Part shown: piece by piece, positions 8,701 to 17,071 of the stretch | Layout of the letters: the number at the start of each line of letters is the position of its first letter | Numbering within the stretch: position 1 is the stretch's first letter | Assembly: GCA_964574635.1 (NCBI GenBank) | Contig: CAZNOG010000006.1 | Coordinates: 1-64,000 of the forward strand | Direction of reading: 5' to 3' | Source: CAZNOG01 sp964574635 | Lineage (GTDB): Bacteria > Bacteroidota > Bacteroidia > Flavobacteriales_D > Cryomorphaceae | DNA length: 64,000 nt | The notes under the pieces: model-generated | What the model saw: only the letters and a program-made list of their open reading frames with translations | The model's database searches: none | Told to the model about the DNA's origin: nothing | Made by a program: the position numbers and the translations under genes

Positions 8701-9579
8701 ATGAGCAAGAAAAGGGGATTGGGCAAAGGGCTGAGCGCTTTGCTCGAAAATGTGGAGACCGATATCACCACCGGAACGACGGGGCAAAGCGCCAGTCGCG
8801 TTCTCGGTTCGGTGGCCATGCTCCCGGTATCGGTGATCGAAGCCAATCCGTTTCAACCCAGATCGGTCTTCGACGAAGAATCGCTTCTGGAACTGGTGCA
8901 GTCGATTCGGGAACTGGGCATCGTACAGCCGGTGACCGTGCGAAAAATGGGCGGCGACCGATTTCAACTCATCAGCGGGGAGAGACGTTTTCGCGCCGCG
9001 CAGATCGCCGGATTGTCCGAAATCCCATCGTATATCCGCGTGGCCAACGACCAAGCCATGCTGGAAATGGCTCTGGTGGAAAACATCCAGCGCAAAAACC
9101 TCGACCCCGTCGAGATCGCCATCTCCTACCAACGCCTGATCGAAGAGTGCAGCCTCACGCAGGAAGCCCTCAGCCGACGCGTGGGAAAAAAACGCGCCAC
9201 CGTGACCAATTACCTCCGCCTGCTCAAATTGCCGCCGGAAGTACAGTTGGCACTGCGCAAAAACGAAATTACCATGGGCCACGCGCGGGCGTTGCTCAGC
9301 TATGAAGACCCGGACCGGATGCTGCGCACCCTCGACAAAATCCGCGAAGACGGCTGGTCGGTGCGCCAAACCGAAGAAGGCGGCGTACGCACGGAACGCG
9401 TCGCCAAAGCCCCCAATAAAACCCTCCCGCCGGAATACACGCAAATTAAATCCGGTCTGCGCGACCGCTTCGGGTCCAAGGCCGACTTGAAAGCCGACGA
9501 GCGGGGAAAAGGCCGGATCACCATCCCCTTCGCATCAAAAGATGAATTGCAGCGCATCCTCGAACAATTGGATCTCTAA
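8701..9579 (+). CDS. parB: Chromosome-partitioning protein ParB/Spo0J
   Basis: 292 aa. The N-terminal CTPase domain has IEANPFQPR and ISGERRFRAAQIAG (the GERRFRA motif binds CTP), followed by ALVENIQRKNLDP and a helix-turn-helix region (LTQEALSRRVGKKRATVTNYLRLL cut by motif boundaries near residues 155-180). The C-terminal dimerisation domain is present (GKGRITIPFASKDELQRILEQL). It binds parS, spreads as a CTP-dependent clamp and stimulates ParA. The 3' end overlaps the next gene by 38 bp. Confidence 0.96.
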   Translation: MSKKRGLGKGLSALLENVETDITTGTTGQSASRVLGSVAMLPVSVIEANPFQPRSVFDEESLLELVQSIRELGIVQPVTVRKMGGDRFQLISGERRFRAAQIAGLSEIPSYIRVANDQAMLEMALVENIQRKNLDPVEIAISYQRLIEECSLTQEALSRRVGKKRATVTNYLRLLKLPPEVQLALRKNEITMGHARALLSYEDPDRMLRTLDKIREDGWSVRQTEEGGVRTERVAKAPNKTLPPEYTQIKSGLRDRFGSKADLKADERGKGRITIPFASKDELQRILEQLDL

Positions 9580-10189
9580 GCCCGGACGGTGGGCCTTGGT
9601 CCTGACGCTATTGACGGCGCTCGCGGTGTGGAACCCCGTTTCCGCCCAACAGGACACCACCATCACCACCGAAACCGAGCGCGGCCGAATCGAAGGGGAA
9701 ATCGTGACCCCTTCCGCACCCGCCGACAACGTCGAATACCACAACCCACGCAAAGCCACGCTCATGTCGGTGGCCTTGCCGGGCTTGGGACAGATTTACA
9801 ACAAAAAATGGTGGAAAGTGCCCATCATCTACGGTGGATTCGCCGTCGCCGGGTATTTCCTGAAAGACAACCTCGAGCAGATCGACTACTACGCCGCGGC
9901 GTATCGCGCCGCCACGGACGACGATCCCCTCACCAACAACCCCACGGATTTTTCACCGGAGCAACTTTCCGACATCGTCAACCAGTACAAGCAGTGGCGC
10001 GACCTCTCTTACATCGCCATCGCCGCCATCTACATCTTGAATATCGTCGATGCCAACGTAGACGCCCACTTGTTCCACTTCGACGTCAGCGAAGACATTT
10101 CCCTGGAGGTGCGTCCCTACGTTTCGCCCTACCCCACCCTCGGTCCGGGACCCCGATCCACGGGACTCACATTGGCCCTTAAATTGTAA
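9542..10189 (+). CDS. DUF5683 domain membrane protein
   Basis: 215 aa. An N-terminal hydrophobic signal (WALVLTLLTALAVWNPVSAQ) precedes the DUF5683 signature PRKATLMSVALPGLGQIYNKKWWKVP, a hydrophobic hairpin, and a C-terminal segment with a second hydrophobic stretch (YIAIAAIYILNIVDANVDAH) and a short beta-rich end. Function unknown. In Bacteroidota this family is repeatedly found between parB and dapB, as here. The start overlaps the parB 3' end; a start nearer the signal peptide is possible. Confidence 0.8.
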   Translation: MNCSASSNNWISKPGRWALVLTLLTALAVWNPVSAQQDTTITTETERGRIEGEIVTPSAPADNVEYHNPRKATLMSVALPGLGQIYNKKWWKVPIIYGGFAVAGYFLKDNLEQIDYYAAAYRAATDDDPLTNNPTDFSPEQLSDIVNQYKQWRDLSYIAIAAIYILNIVDANVDAHLFHFDVSEDISLEVRPYVSPYPTLGPGPRSTGLTLALKL

Positions 10190-10245
10190 CTTCACCGCCT
10201 TCAATCCGCATTCAAACCTTCTTAAATCCCGAATACCCAGCCATC

Positions 10246-10962
10246 ATGCGCATCGCTCTCATCGGTTACGGAAGAATGGGTCGGCTCATCGAATCCCTGG
10301 CGATCGCCCAAGGCCACGAAATTTCCGGCCGCATCACCTCCGCCAACCGCAGTGAACTGTCCGAACTGAACGCCGATGTCGCCATCGAATTCACCCGACC
10401 CGATGCCGCCGCCGAAAATTTCAGATCGCTTTTGGAGCGCGGCATTCCCGTGGTCACCGGCACCACAGGCTGGTACCATCGATTGGACGAAGTGAAGCGA
10501 TGGGTGCACGCGCGGGAGGGGAAGTTCTTTTACGCCACCAACTACAGCATCGGCGTCCACCTCGCCTTGGCCGTGAGCGCGTACCTTTCCAAAATCATCG
10601 GGCCGTACCCCTACCGCGCCGAAATCGAGGAGTGGCACCACACGGGCAAAAAAGACGCACCCAGCGGAACCGCCATTTCCTTCGCCGAGACCGTCGAGAA
10701 AAACCACGGAAAATATTCCAGCCACGCGCTCCTTCCGGCCGAAATCGACGAGCACACCTTGCCCATAACCGCATACCGCGAGGGCGACATCAAGGGCACG
10801 CACCTGCTGCGATTCCAATCCGAGGTCGACCGCATCGAGATCAAACACGAAGCCCACAGCCGAGAAGGTTTTGCCTTGGGCGCCCTGCGGGCCGCCGAAT
10901 TTCTCGTCGGCAGCGAACCCGGCGTGTACACCATGAATGATTTAATCGAACTCAACGCATGA
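10246..10962 (+). CDS. dapB: 4-hydroxy-tetrahydrodipicolinate reductase
   Basis: 238 aa. Reduces 4-hydroxy-tetrahydrodipicolinate with NAD(P)H in the lysine/diaminopimelate pathway, so it supplies peptidoglycan precursor. Seen: nucleotide-binding loop IALIGYGRMGRLI, the TGTTGW loop, NYSIGVHLA, and the active-site signature EWHHTGKKDAPSGTA containing the catalytic His and Lys. The N-terminal Rossmann part is somewhat shorter than in E. coli DapB, as is usual in Bacteroidota. Its stop overlaps the lepB start (ATGA), indicating translational coupling. Confidence 0.95.
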   Translation: MRIALIGYGRMGRLIESLAIAQGHEISGRITSANRSELSELNADVAIEFTRPDAAAENFRSLLERGIPVVTGTTGWYHRLDEVKRWVHAREGKFFYATNYSIGVHLALAVSAYLSKIIGPYPYRAEIEEWHHTGKKDAPSGTAISFAETVEKNHGKYSSHALLPAEIDEHTLPITAYREGDIKGTHLLRFQSEVDRIEIKHEAHSREGFALGALRAAEFLVGSEPGVYTMNDLIELNA

Positions 10963-12485
10963 TCATCGCATCCATCCTCTTCTATCTCACCGTACTTTCT
11001 TGGTTCGTCTGCTTCTGGAAGGTGTTCGAAAAAGCAGGACAACCCAAATGGGCGGGCTTCATTCCCGTGTACAACCTCTTCATCCTCCTCAAGTTGCTCA
11101 AAAAACCCTGGTGGTGGATGTTGATTTTGATCATTCCCGGGGTGAACTTCCTCATGCTCATCATCATGCACGTAGAGCTGGTTCGCGCCTTCGGAATGCG
11201 CACCACGCCTCACTACCTGCTCGCCGTTTTCGCCCCCTTCGTGCCCATCGCCCAAATCGCCTTCAAAGACGACATCGCGTATACGGGCCTACCCAATTAC
11301 AAGGAAGTCAAAAAAAGCGCCGCACGCGAATGGACGGAAGCCATTTTGTTCGCCGTAATCGCCGCGACCATCATCCGCACGTTCACCCTTGAGGCGTACA
11401 CCATTCCCACGCCGTCCATGGAAAAATCCCTCTTGGTGGGCGACTACCTCTTCGTGAGCAAAATGAGCTACGGGCCCAGGCTTCCCATGACGCCCATCGC
11501 GGTGCCCCTCACCCACCACACCATCCCGGTGCTCAACGTAAAATCCTACGTCGAGTGGCAGAAAATCCCTTATTTCCGATTGCCCGGATTCGGCGAAGTG
11601 GAACGCAACGACGCCACGGTGTTCAATTTTCCCGAAGGTGATACCGTGGTGGTAAACGCCCCCGAGCAGAGCTACTACCAATTGGCCCGCATGTACGGTC
11701 GGGAAAACCTCATCAAAGGCCGATTCGTCACACCCCAAGGTGGACTCGCGGAAACGGGGGGAATCATCGTGCGGCCATTGGACAAAAAGGAACACTACAT
11801 CAAGAGAACCATCGGATTGCCGGGCGATACGCTCGAAATAATCGATCGAAACGTGTACATCGACGGGAAAATGTTGGAAAGTCCGGAGGGCATGGAGTTC
11901 ACCTACCGCGTATACACCCGCTCACCGCTTTCGGCCGACGTCATGTACGAGAAATACGGCATCGACATCGATGAGCGTGCGAGGCAGGATTTCGCCCGAA
12001 GCGGGTTCTACGGCATGGCCCTGACCGAAAGCGAGCGGGAAATCCTGTCCGGGTTGTCGTCGATAGACAGCGTGAAAATCATCGAATCGCGACCCCGCGC
12101 CGATTTGCAGATATTCCCCAACGACCCGCGGTATTCCTGGACCGAAGACAATTTCGGCCCGCTGTGGATCCCCGCCGAAGGCGCCACCGTGGAGCTGACC
12201 CTCGACAACCTGCCGCTCTACCGCCGAATCATCGACGTGTACGAAGACAACGACTTGCAAATCGTCGACGGCACCATCCACATCAACGGAGCGCCCGCCA
12301 CGAGCTACACATTCCAACAAGACTACTACTTCATGATGGGCGACAACCGGCACAACTCGGCCGATTCGCGCTTTTGGGGCTTCGTACCCCACGACCACAT
12401 CGTCGGCAAGGCCGTCTTCATCTGGTTCAGCAAAGACCCCGTGAGGGGAATCCGCTGGAAACGACTGTTTTCCACAGTAGATTAA
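10959..12485 (+). CDS. lepB: Signal peptidase I, long Bacteroidota form
   Basis: 508 aa, about twice the minimal type I signal peptidase. Cleaves signal peptides of exported proteins at the inner membrane. Three N-terminal hydrophobic segments (residues 1-110; DUF5684-like) come before the catalytic membrane anchor. Catalytic Ser is S153 in IPTPSMEKSL and catalytic Lys is K282 in HYIKRTIGLPGD; the C-terminal box GDNRHNSADSRFWGFVP is present. About 150 residues are inserted between the Lys box and the C-terminal box. It overlaps dapB by 4 bp. Confidence 0.95.
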   Translation: MIIASILFYLTVLSWFVCFWKVFEKAGQPKWAGFIPVYNLFILLKLLKKPWWWMLILIIPGVNFLMLIIMHVELVRAFGMRTTPHYLLAVFAPFVPIAQIAFKDDIAYTGLPNYKEVKKSAAREWTEAILFAVIAATIIRTFTLEAYTIPTPSMEKSLLVGDYLFVSKMSYGPRLPMTPIAVPLTHHTIPVLNVKSYVEWQKIPYFRLPGFGEVERNDATVFNFPEGDTVVVNAPEQSYYQLARMYGRENLIKGRFVTPQGGLAETGGIIVRPLDKKEHYIKRTIGLPGDTLEIIDRNVYIDGKMLESPEGMEFTYRVYTRSPLSADVMYEKYGIDIDERARQDFARSGFYGMALTESEREILSGLSSIDSVKIIESRPRADLQIFPNDPRYSWTEDNFGPLWIPAEGATVELTLDNLPLYRRIIDVYEDNDLQIVDGTIHINGAPATSYTFQQDYYFMMGDNRHNSADSRFWGFVPHDHIVGKAVFIWFSKDPVRGIRWKRLFSTVD

Positions 12486-12510
12486 AATCGAAGGACGCCC
12501 ATATTCGGTA

Positions 12511-12548
12511 CGCGCAGGGTGATTTGGGTTTTTGTGGGTGTGTTCTCG
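12511..12548 (-). repeat. Dispersed intergenic motif, copy 2
   Basis: On the minus strand it reads GAGAACACACCCACAAAAAC, then CCAAATCACCCTGCGCG. Lies in the 207-bp convergent gap between lepB and the DsbA-like gene. Shares GAGAACACACCCACAAA exactly with copy 6. Confidence 0.75.
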
Positions 12549-12692
12549 ACCCCGTCAATCCCGCCTTGTACTCAAAGGATGTCGGCAGGGAAAATCGACG
12601 AAACCCGGAGTGACGAGGGCGACGTCGGCCGGTGCCACTTCGGCCTCCGCCGCCTTCATCGTCTACTCCGCACGGCTTTTATCGCGCGAAAA

Positions 12693-13604
12693 TCACGACT
12701 TTTTGGTCCATAGCGAACCATTTTTGGTCACGGTTTTCTCCAGTTTTCCTTCGGCCACCAAGCCGTCCAACACGCCTTCGGCGTCATCGCGGCGGGTACC
12801 CGACAGAAAGGAAAATTCTTTGGCCGTCAAGGAGTCGAATACCCCGAACAAAGAGGTCACGTCCTTCGCGTACTCTTTCTTTTCCGCGGAGGGATTGAGC
12901 TTCAAAACCGCCGTTTCGTAAAAAGGATAAGGCTTGGTGCCGTAAACCAACTCCCGGTTGCCGTCACCGTCGACGAAAAACATGGTGGGAAAACCGCGCA
13001 CTCCGAATTCCATGGCCAATTTCAAATCTTCCCTGAACAGTTCATTGGCCTCGCCTTCGAAATCCCTTCTCAAACGCTCCGTATCGAGACCCACCTGTGT
13101 GGCGGCCGCTTCCATAACTTCCCACTTCGCGATGTTCTTTTTCTTCAGGAACAGCATTTCCCGAAGCACGCGGAGGTATTCCACGGCTTTGTCGGGCTCT
13201 TGCATTTGCGCCGCCTTAAACGCGATGGACGGCGGATAAGAAGAAGACAGGGGGTCTTCCAGCCACACGTCGCCGTCTATGGGCATGTCGTAATGTTCGC
13301 TCACCTCGTCCCAGTGCGAAGCCACGTCGGAAGGTTTGCTTATTCCACCGCTGTCGTACCCCCAATCGGGAAGGAGTCCACCCATACGGTACTCGATGTC
13401 CAAACCCTCGCCGTACTCCAATTTCAGTTTTCGCAATTGAGGCTCTATTCCCCAGCACGACGAGCAAATGGGATCGGTGAAGTAAATCACCTTCACGGGC
13501 TTTGCATCCGCTTGGGCCGGCGATATGGTGGTCGTTTCACTTCCCGGTACGGCGCATACGCCGGTTTCCGGATCACACATCAAAGGATTTTGGTTCTTGT
13601 TCAT
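12693..13604 (-). CDS. DsbA/SpxH-like thioredoxin-fold protein
   Basis: 303 aa. Near residue 38 a thioredoxin-fold strand (KVIYFTDPICSSCWGIEP) carries a CxxC pair, C47-S-S-C50, followed by the all-helical insertion typical of DsbA-like proteins and the cis-Pro region RGFPTMFFVD. The C-terminal ~70 residues look like a small winged-helix or adaptor domain. The closest match in general layout is the SpxH/FrnE-like branch. No signal peptide is visible; the N-terminus instead has two Cys (C10, C17), so a cytoplasmic role in thiol homeostasis is more likely than periplasmic disulfide formation. Transcribed divergently from an HxlR regulator. Confidence 0.8.
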   Translation of the reverse strand: MNKNQNPLMCDPETGVCAVPGSETTTISPAQADAKPVKVIYFTDPICSSCWGIEPQLRKLKLEYGEGLDIEYRMGGLLPDWGYDSGGISKPSDVASHWDEVSEHYDMPIDGDVWLEDPLSSSYPPSIAFKAAQMQEPDKAVEYLRVLREMLFLKKKNIAKWEVMEAAATQVGLDTERLRRDFEGEANELFREDLKLAMEFGVRGFPTMFFVDGDGNRELVYGTKPYPFYETAVLKLNPSAEKKEYAKDVTSLFGVFDSLTAKEFSFLSGTRRDDAEGVLDGLVAEGKLEKTVTKNGSLWTKKS

Positions 13605-13637
13605 AGCAGCTGATTTTTATGGATATTCCCAGCACTA

Positions 13638-13645
13638 CAAAAGTA
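13638..13645 (-). promoter_or_regulatory. -7 promoter element for the DsbA-like gene
   Basis: TACTTTTG on the minus strand (TAnnTTTG), 33 nt before the start codon. Confidence 0.6.
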
Positions 13646-13659
13646 GAGCCGCACCACTG

Positions 13660-13667
13660 TATATTTG
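13660..13667 (+). promoter_or_regulatory. -7-like element in the HxlR/DsbA divergent region
   Basis: TATATTTG on the plus strand, 81 nt before the HxlR start; the palindromes at 13675-13706 lie just downstream of it. Confidence 0.4.
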
Positions 13668-13674
13668 CCATGGA

Positions 13675-13706
13675 TTTCCTTTTGGGAAGTACTTTCCTAT
13701 TGGAAA
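13675..13706. promoter_or_regulatory. Candidate HxlR operator: two tandem palindromes
   Basis: Two palindromic words in an 18-bp repeat period: TTTCC-TTTTGG-GAA (13675-13688) and TTTCC-TATT-GGAAA (13693-13706). They lie between the divergent promoters of the DsbA-like and HxlR genes, the usual place for an autoregulated operator. Binding is inferred, not shown. Confidence 0.5.
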
Positions 13707-13722
13707 CCATCCTGTGAATTAG

Positions 13723-13730
13723 TATCTTCG
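13723..13730 (+). promoter_or_regulatory. -7 element for the HxlR gene
   Basis: TATCTTCG, one mismatch to TAnnTTTG, 18 nt before the ATG at 13749. Confidence 0.5.
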
Positions 13731-13748
13731 CACACCAAAATCGGGATC

Positions 13749-14120
13749 ATGAGAAAACGCGCTGAAATAAACACTTCGCCCATCTGCCAAATCCGCATGC
13801 AGGCCATCCGCGACGCCATGAGCTTGTTGTCGGGAAAATGGAAGTTCCACATCCTGGGCACCCTCATCGAAGGCGACACCCTGGGGTTCATGGACCTGTA
13901 CCGGGAGATCAACGGCATCGGCACCAAGATGCTGTCCAAAGAGTTGCAAGACCTTGAGATGAACAAGCTGGTAAACAGGAAGGTGCTCGACACCAAGCCA
14001 ATCACGGTGGAGTATTCCATCACCGAGTACGGCCGAACGTTGGCGCCCCTGATCGACGAGTTGGCCAAGTGGGGCACGGAATACCGAAATCGCCTGTACA
14101 GCGAATCCACCGAAGCCTGA
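13749..14120 (+). CDS. HxlR-family winged-helix regulator
   Basis: 123 aa. HxlR layout: an N-terminal Cys (C13 in NTSPICQIRMQAIRDAMSLL), then the winged helix SGKWKFHILGTLIEGDTLGF, GIGTKMLSKELQDLEMNKLV and the wing VEYSITEYGRTLAPLIDEL. Dimeric MarR-like repressors of this family often sense quinones, aldehydes or disulfide stress through a Cys at this position. It is divergent from a CxxC thioredoxin-fold gene, so regulation of that neighbour is the simplest inference. Start chosen at ATG 13749, after the -7 element. Confidence 0.88.
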   Translation: MRKRAEINTSPICQIRMQAIRDAMSLLSGKWKFHILGTLIEGDTLGFMDLYREINGIGTKMLSKELQDLEMNKLVNRKVLDTKPITVEYSITEYGRTLAPLIDELAKWGTEYRNRLYSESTEA

Positions 14121-14186
14121 CGGCGAAACCCCCGATTTTCCGTTCCTCCCCCACGTCTCGATACCTGCGAAGAGAGTCGACCGTTC

Positions 14187-14194
14187 TATCTTTG
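14187..14194 (+). promoter_or_regulatory. -7 promoter element for the WbqC-like gene
   Basis: TATCTTTG, exact TAnnTTTG, 14 nt before the ATG. Confidence 0.6.
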
Positions 14195-14208
14195 CATCGG
14201 TCTACCCC

Positions 14209-14853
14209 ATGAACCCAAACACCGAATTCACCGAGCCAATTGGGCGGGATACCACGGCGGTTTTGCCGTTGTCGCCCCTCCCGCCGATATCTTACTTGCG
14301 CGTAGCCGCCCGATCCGGGGGCGTGTGCTTCGACGGTCGGGAAAATTTCGTGAAACAGAGCATCCGCAACCGTTACCACATCTTATCTGCCAACGGCGTG
14401 CACACGCTCACCATACCCGTGGTCCACACCGGAGGCAAAAAAATCGCGACGGAAGAAATCCGCATCGACTACGGTTCCCCTTGGGTGGCCATCCACCTGA
14501 AAACGTTGACTTCGGCGTACGCATCCGCCCCGTTTTTCGAGTATTACATGCCGAGGGTGGAGAGGCTTTTCCGCGCGGAGCATGAAACTTTGGCCGAATT
14601 GTTTGCCGAGGGATGGAAACTGTGGGTCGAACTATTGGGTTTGGAAATTCGGACCGAGTACTCCGACGCGTACGTCGAAAAATGGGATGGTGTGGACATG
14701 AGGCACCGGATCAAACGACCGGAAGATTTTCCCCGGGAATGGTCCTCGCCTCCCTACCCCCAGGTGTTTGAAGACCGGTACGGATTTGTGCCCAATCTCT
14801 GCATTTTGGATTTGCTCTTCAACGAGGGTCCGCAGAGCAAACGGTGGTTGTAA
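14209..14853 (+). CDS. WbqC-like family protein
   Basis: 214 aa. Typical WbqC features: ENFVKQSIRNRYHILSANG, LTIPVVHTGGK, the EIRIDYGSPWVAIHLKTLTSAY segment and a C-terminal NLCILDLLFNEGP. The family is linked by name to polysaccharide loci but the biochemical role is unknown. In many Bacteroidota it follows lepB directly; here the DsbA-like/HxlR pair lies between. The first ~25 residues before PISYLRVAAR are unlike homologues and might not all be translated. Confidence 0.85.
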   Translation: MNPNTEFTEPIGRDTTAVLPLSPLPPISYLRVAARSGGVCFDGRENFVKQSIRNRYHILSANGVHTLTIPVVHTGGKKIATEEIRIDYGSPWVAIHLKTLTSAYASAPFFEYYMPRVERLFRAEHETLAELFAEGWKLWVELLGLEIRTEYSDAYVEKWDGVDMRHRIKRPEDFPREWSSPPYPQVFEDRYGFVPNLCILDLLFNEGPQSKRWL

Positions 14854-15250
14854 AAGTCGTTGCACCCAATCGGAGCGGTAAAATGCACGGGTACGCGCTG
14901 CACGGAATGCTGGCATCGCATGAGGGCGGACACCGGCATCCTCGATTTTATGGCGGCTTGGGGAGCGATGCCGACCTGCGGCGACGAAGAAGCCCGCATG
15001 GCGGTTTTCGCACCCAGCCGCGAAAAATCGAGATACAGGTGGTAGACCAACCTCGGCGAGGGTGAGAAAAACTTCTCGTTCGGAAGGATGATTATCGGGA
15101 TCGGCGGGGATGAACGCCCGGAGAGAAACCCGAGGGCATGCCCCAATACGGCGATTCACCCCATCGGGCCGAGCATACGGTATGCAAATCTTATCTTTGG
15201 CAAATCGCAAGGTGCGACACGCCGGATGACAAACGAATCGTAGCCGCGAA
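14854..15250. other. Intergenic stretch without a supported gene
   Basis: 397 bp between wbqC and the carboxylase gene. Open frames exist on both strands but give no recognisable domain. Only the promoter element at 15192-15199 is supported. A decayed gene cannot be excluded. Confidence 0.45.
15192..15199 (+). promoter_or_regulatory. -7 promoter element for the carboxylase gene
   Basis: TATCTTTG, exact TAnnTTTG, 51 nt before the ATG at 15251. Confidence 0.6.
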
Positions 15251-16894
15251 ATGGCAAAAAACAAGGAAATAGAAGTAAACAAGAACGAGGACGCCATGCG
15301 ACTGATGGTATCGAAGTTGCACAAAAAACTGAACATCATCAGCGAGGGTGGCGGCCGCAAAAAAATTGAGCATCAACACAGTAAGGGCAAACTCACCGCG
15401 AGGGAACGCATAGAAAGGCTTGTGGATGAATCGGCGCCTTTGGTGGAAATCGGGGCTTTTGCCGGGTATGGGATGTACGAAGAGCACGGCGGATGTCCGG
15501 CCGGAGGTGTGATCGTGGTGATCGGCTACGTGAAGGGCCGACAGTGCGTGATCGTGGCCAACGACGCCACGGTGAAGGCGGGGGCGTGGTTTCCCATTAC
15601 GGGGAAGAAGAACTTGAGGGCGCAGGAAATCGCCATGGAAAACCGGCTGCCCATCATTTACTTGGTGGACAGCGCGGGGGTATATCTGCCCATGCAGGAT
15701 GAAATTTTTCCGGACAAAGAACATTTCGGGCGGATATTCCGCAACAACGCGGTGATGTCATCGCTGGGTATTCCGCAAATAGCCGCCGTGATGGGCAGCT
15801 GCGTGGCCGGCGGGGCGTACTTGCCCATTATGAGCGACGAAGCGCTGATCGTGGAAGGCACGGGGACGATTTTTCTCGCGGGGTCTTACCTCGTAAAGGC
15901 CGCCATAGGCGAAGAAATAGACAATGAAACCCTGGGCGGGGCGACCACCCACGCGGAGATCAGCGGAGTGGTGGACTACAAGATGAAAGACGACGAAGAA
16001 TGTCTGGAAACCATTCGGGAGCTGGTGGACAAGATCGGCGAAACGACCACCAAGGCGGGCTTTAACCGCGTGGAGCCCATGCCCCCGAAAGGGAAAGTCG
16101 AGGATATTTACAAAGTCTTTCCGGCCGATGCCTCCAAACCCTACGACGTGCGCGAGGTGATCAAGACCTTTGTGGACGAAGGAAAACTGACGGAGTACAA
16201 GGCCAAATACGGCCAGAGCCTGGTGTGCGGATACGCCCGGATAGACGGGTGGTCGGTGGGCATCGTAGCCAATCAGCGTACCATAGTGAAGACCAAGAAA
16301 GGCGAGATGCAATTCGGCGGTGTGATTTACAGCGACTCCGCAGACAAGGCTGCGCGGTTTATCATGACGTGCAATCAGAAGAACATTCCCTTGGTGTTTT
16401 TGCAGGACGTCACCGGATTCATGGTGGGAAGTCGAAGCGAACAAGGCGGCATCATCAAAGACGGGGCGAAAATGGTGAACGCCATGTCGAATTCGGTGGT
16501 GCCGAAATTTACCGTGATCATGGGCAACAGCTACGGCGCGGGCAATTATGCCATGTGCGGCAAGGCTTACGACCCGAGGCTCATCGTCGGTTGGCCCACG
16601 GCGAAAGTGGCCGTCATGGGCGGCGCCCAAGCGGCCAACGTGCTTTTGAGCATCGAGGTGGCGTCGTTGAAAGCCAAGGGAGAGAAAATCACCGAGAAGA
16701 AGGAAAAAGAGCTCTTCGACAAAATAAAGAACTCTTACGACGAGCAAACCAAACCGGAATACGCCGCGGCGCGTTTGTGGCTCGACGCCATCATCGACCC
16801 CGCCGAAACGCGACAGGTGATTTCGGAGGGCATCAAAGCCGCCAACAACGCGCCGGCGGAAAGGCGGTTCAACGTAGGAGTCTTGCAAACGTGA
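15251..16894 (+). CDS. Acyl-CoA carboxylase beta (carboxyltransferase) subunit, methylcrotonyl-CoA type
   Basis: 547 aa, the full length of a carboxyltransferase subunit. Transfers CO2 from carboxybiotin to an acyl-CoA. Both crotonase-fold halves are present: GYVKGRQCVIVANDATVKAG and VDSAGVYLPMQ in the first, QDVTGFMVGSRSEQGGIIKD and VIMGNSYGAGNYAMCGKAYD in the second. LRAQEIAMENRLPIIYLVDS and FPDKEHFGRIFRNN match the methylcrotonyl-CoA carboxylase branch better than propionyl-CoA carboxylase, so a role in leucine catabolism is likely but unproven. No biotin carboxylase or biotin-carrier subunit is adjacent; it must be encoded elsewhere. Confidence 0.9.
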   Translation: MAKNKEIEVNKNEDAMRLMVSKLHKKLNIISEGGGRKKIEHQHSKGKLTARERIERLVDESAPLVEIGAFAGYGMYEEHGGCPAGGVIVVIGYVKGRQCVIVANDATVKAGAWFPITGKKNLRAQEIAMENRLPIIYLVDSAGVYLPMQDEIFPDKEHFGRIFRNNAVMSSLGIPQIAAVMGSCVAGGAYLPIMSDEALIVEGTGTIFLAGSYLVKAAIGEEIDNETLGGATTHAEISGVVDYKMKDDEECLETIRELVDKIGETTTKAGFNRVEPMPPKGKVEDIYKVFPADASKPYDVREVIKTFVDEGKLTEYKAKYGQSLVCGYARIDGWSVGIVANQRTIVKTKKGEMQFGGVIYSDSADKAARFIMTCNQKNIPLVFLQDVTGFMVGSRSEQGGIIKDGAKMVNAMSNSVVPKFTVIMGNSYGAGNYAMCGKAYDPRLIVGWPTAKVAVMGGAQAANVLLSIEVASLKAKGEKITEKKEKELFDKIKNSYDEQTKPEYAAARLWLDAIIDPAETRQVISEGIKAANNAPAERRFNVGVLQT

Positions 16895-17071
16895 AAGGCA
16901 CCGAACTTTTGAAAAATGTACGGACTCAAGTAAATTGCACCAAAATCACGCGGCCCGATCGGCGTCATCGGAAGAACGCATAAAAGAAAAACCAAACATA
17001 TTCATCGCCTGATACGGACGAGAGAACAGATCTCCACCGGCCATTCAAGCGGCAACGTCAACCCAAACATC

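Noticed and set aside
7820..9579. parS site near parAB
   Set aside because: CACGTG-containing words occur in the window, but none forms the GTTTCACGTGAAAC palindrome.
14754..15146. 130-codon minus-strand frame between wbqC and the carboxylase gene
   Set aside because: Overlaps the 3' end of wbqC, has no recognisable domain and no promoter element.
15758..16888. Long minus-strand frame opposite the carboxylase gene
   Set aside because: Shadow of the real gene in GC-rich DNA; no protein family features.
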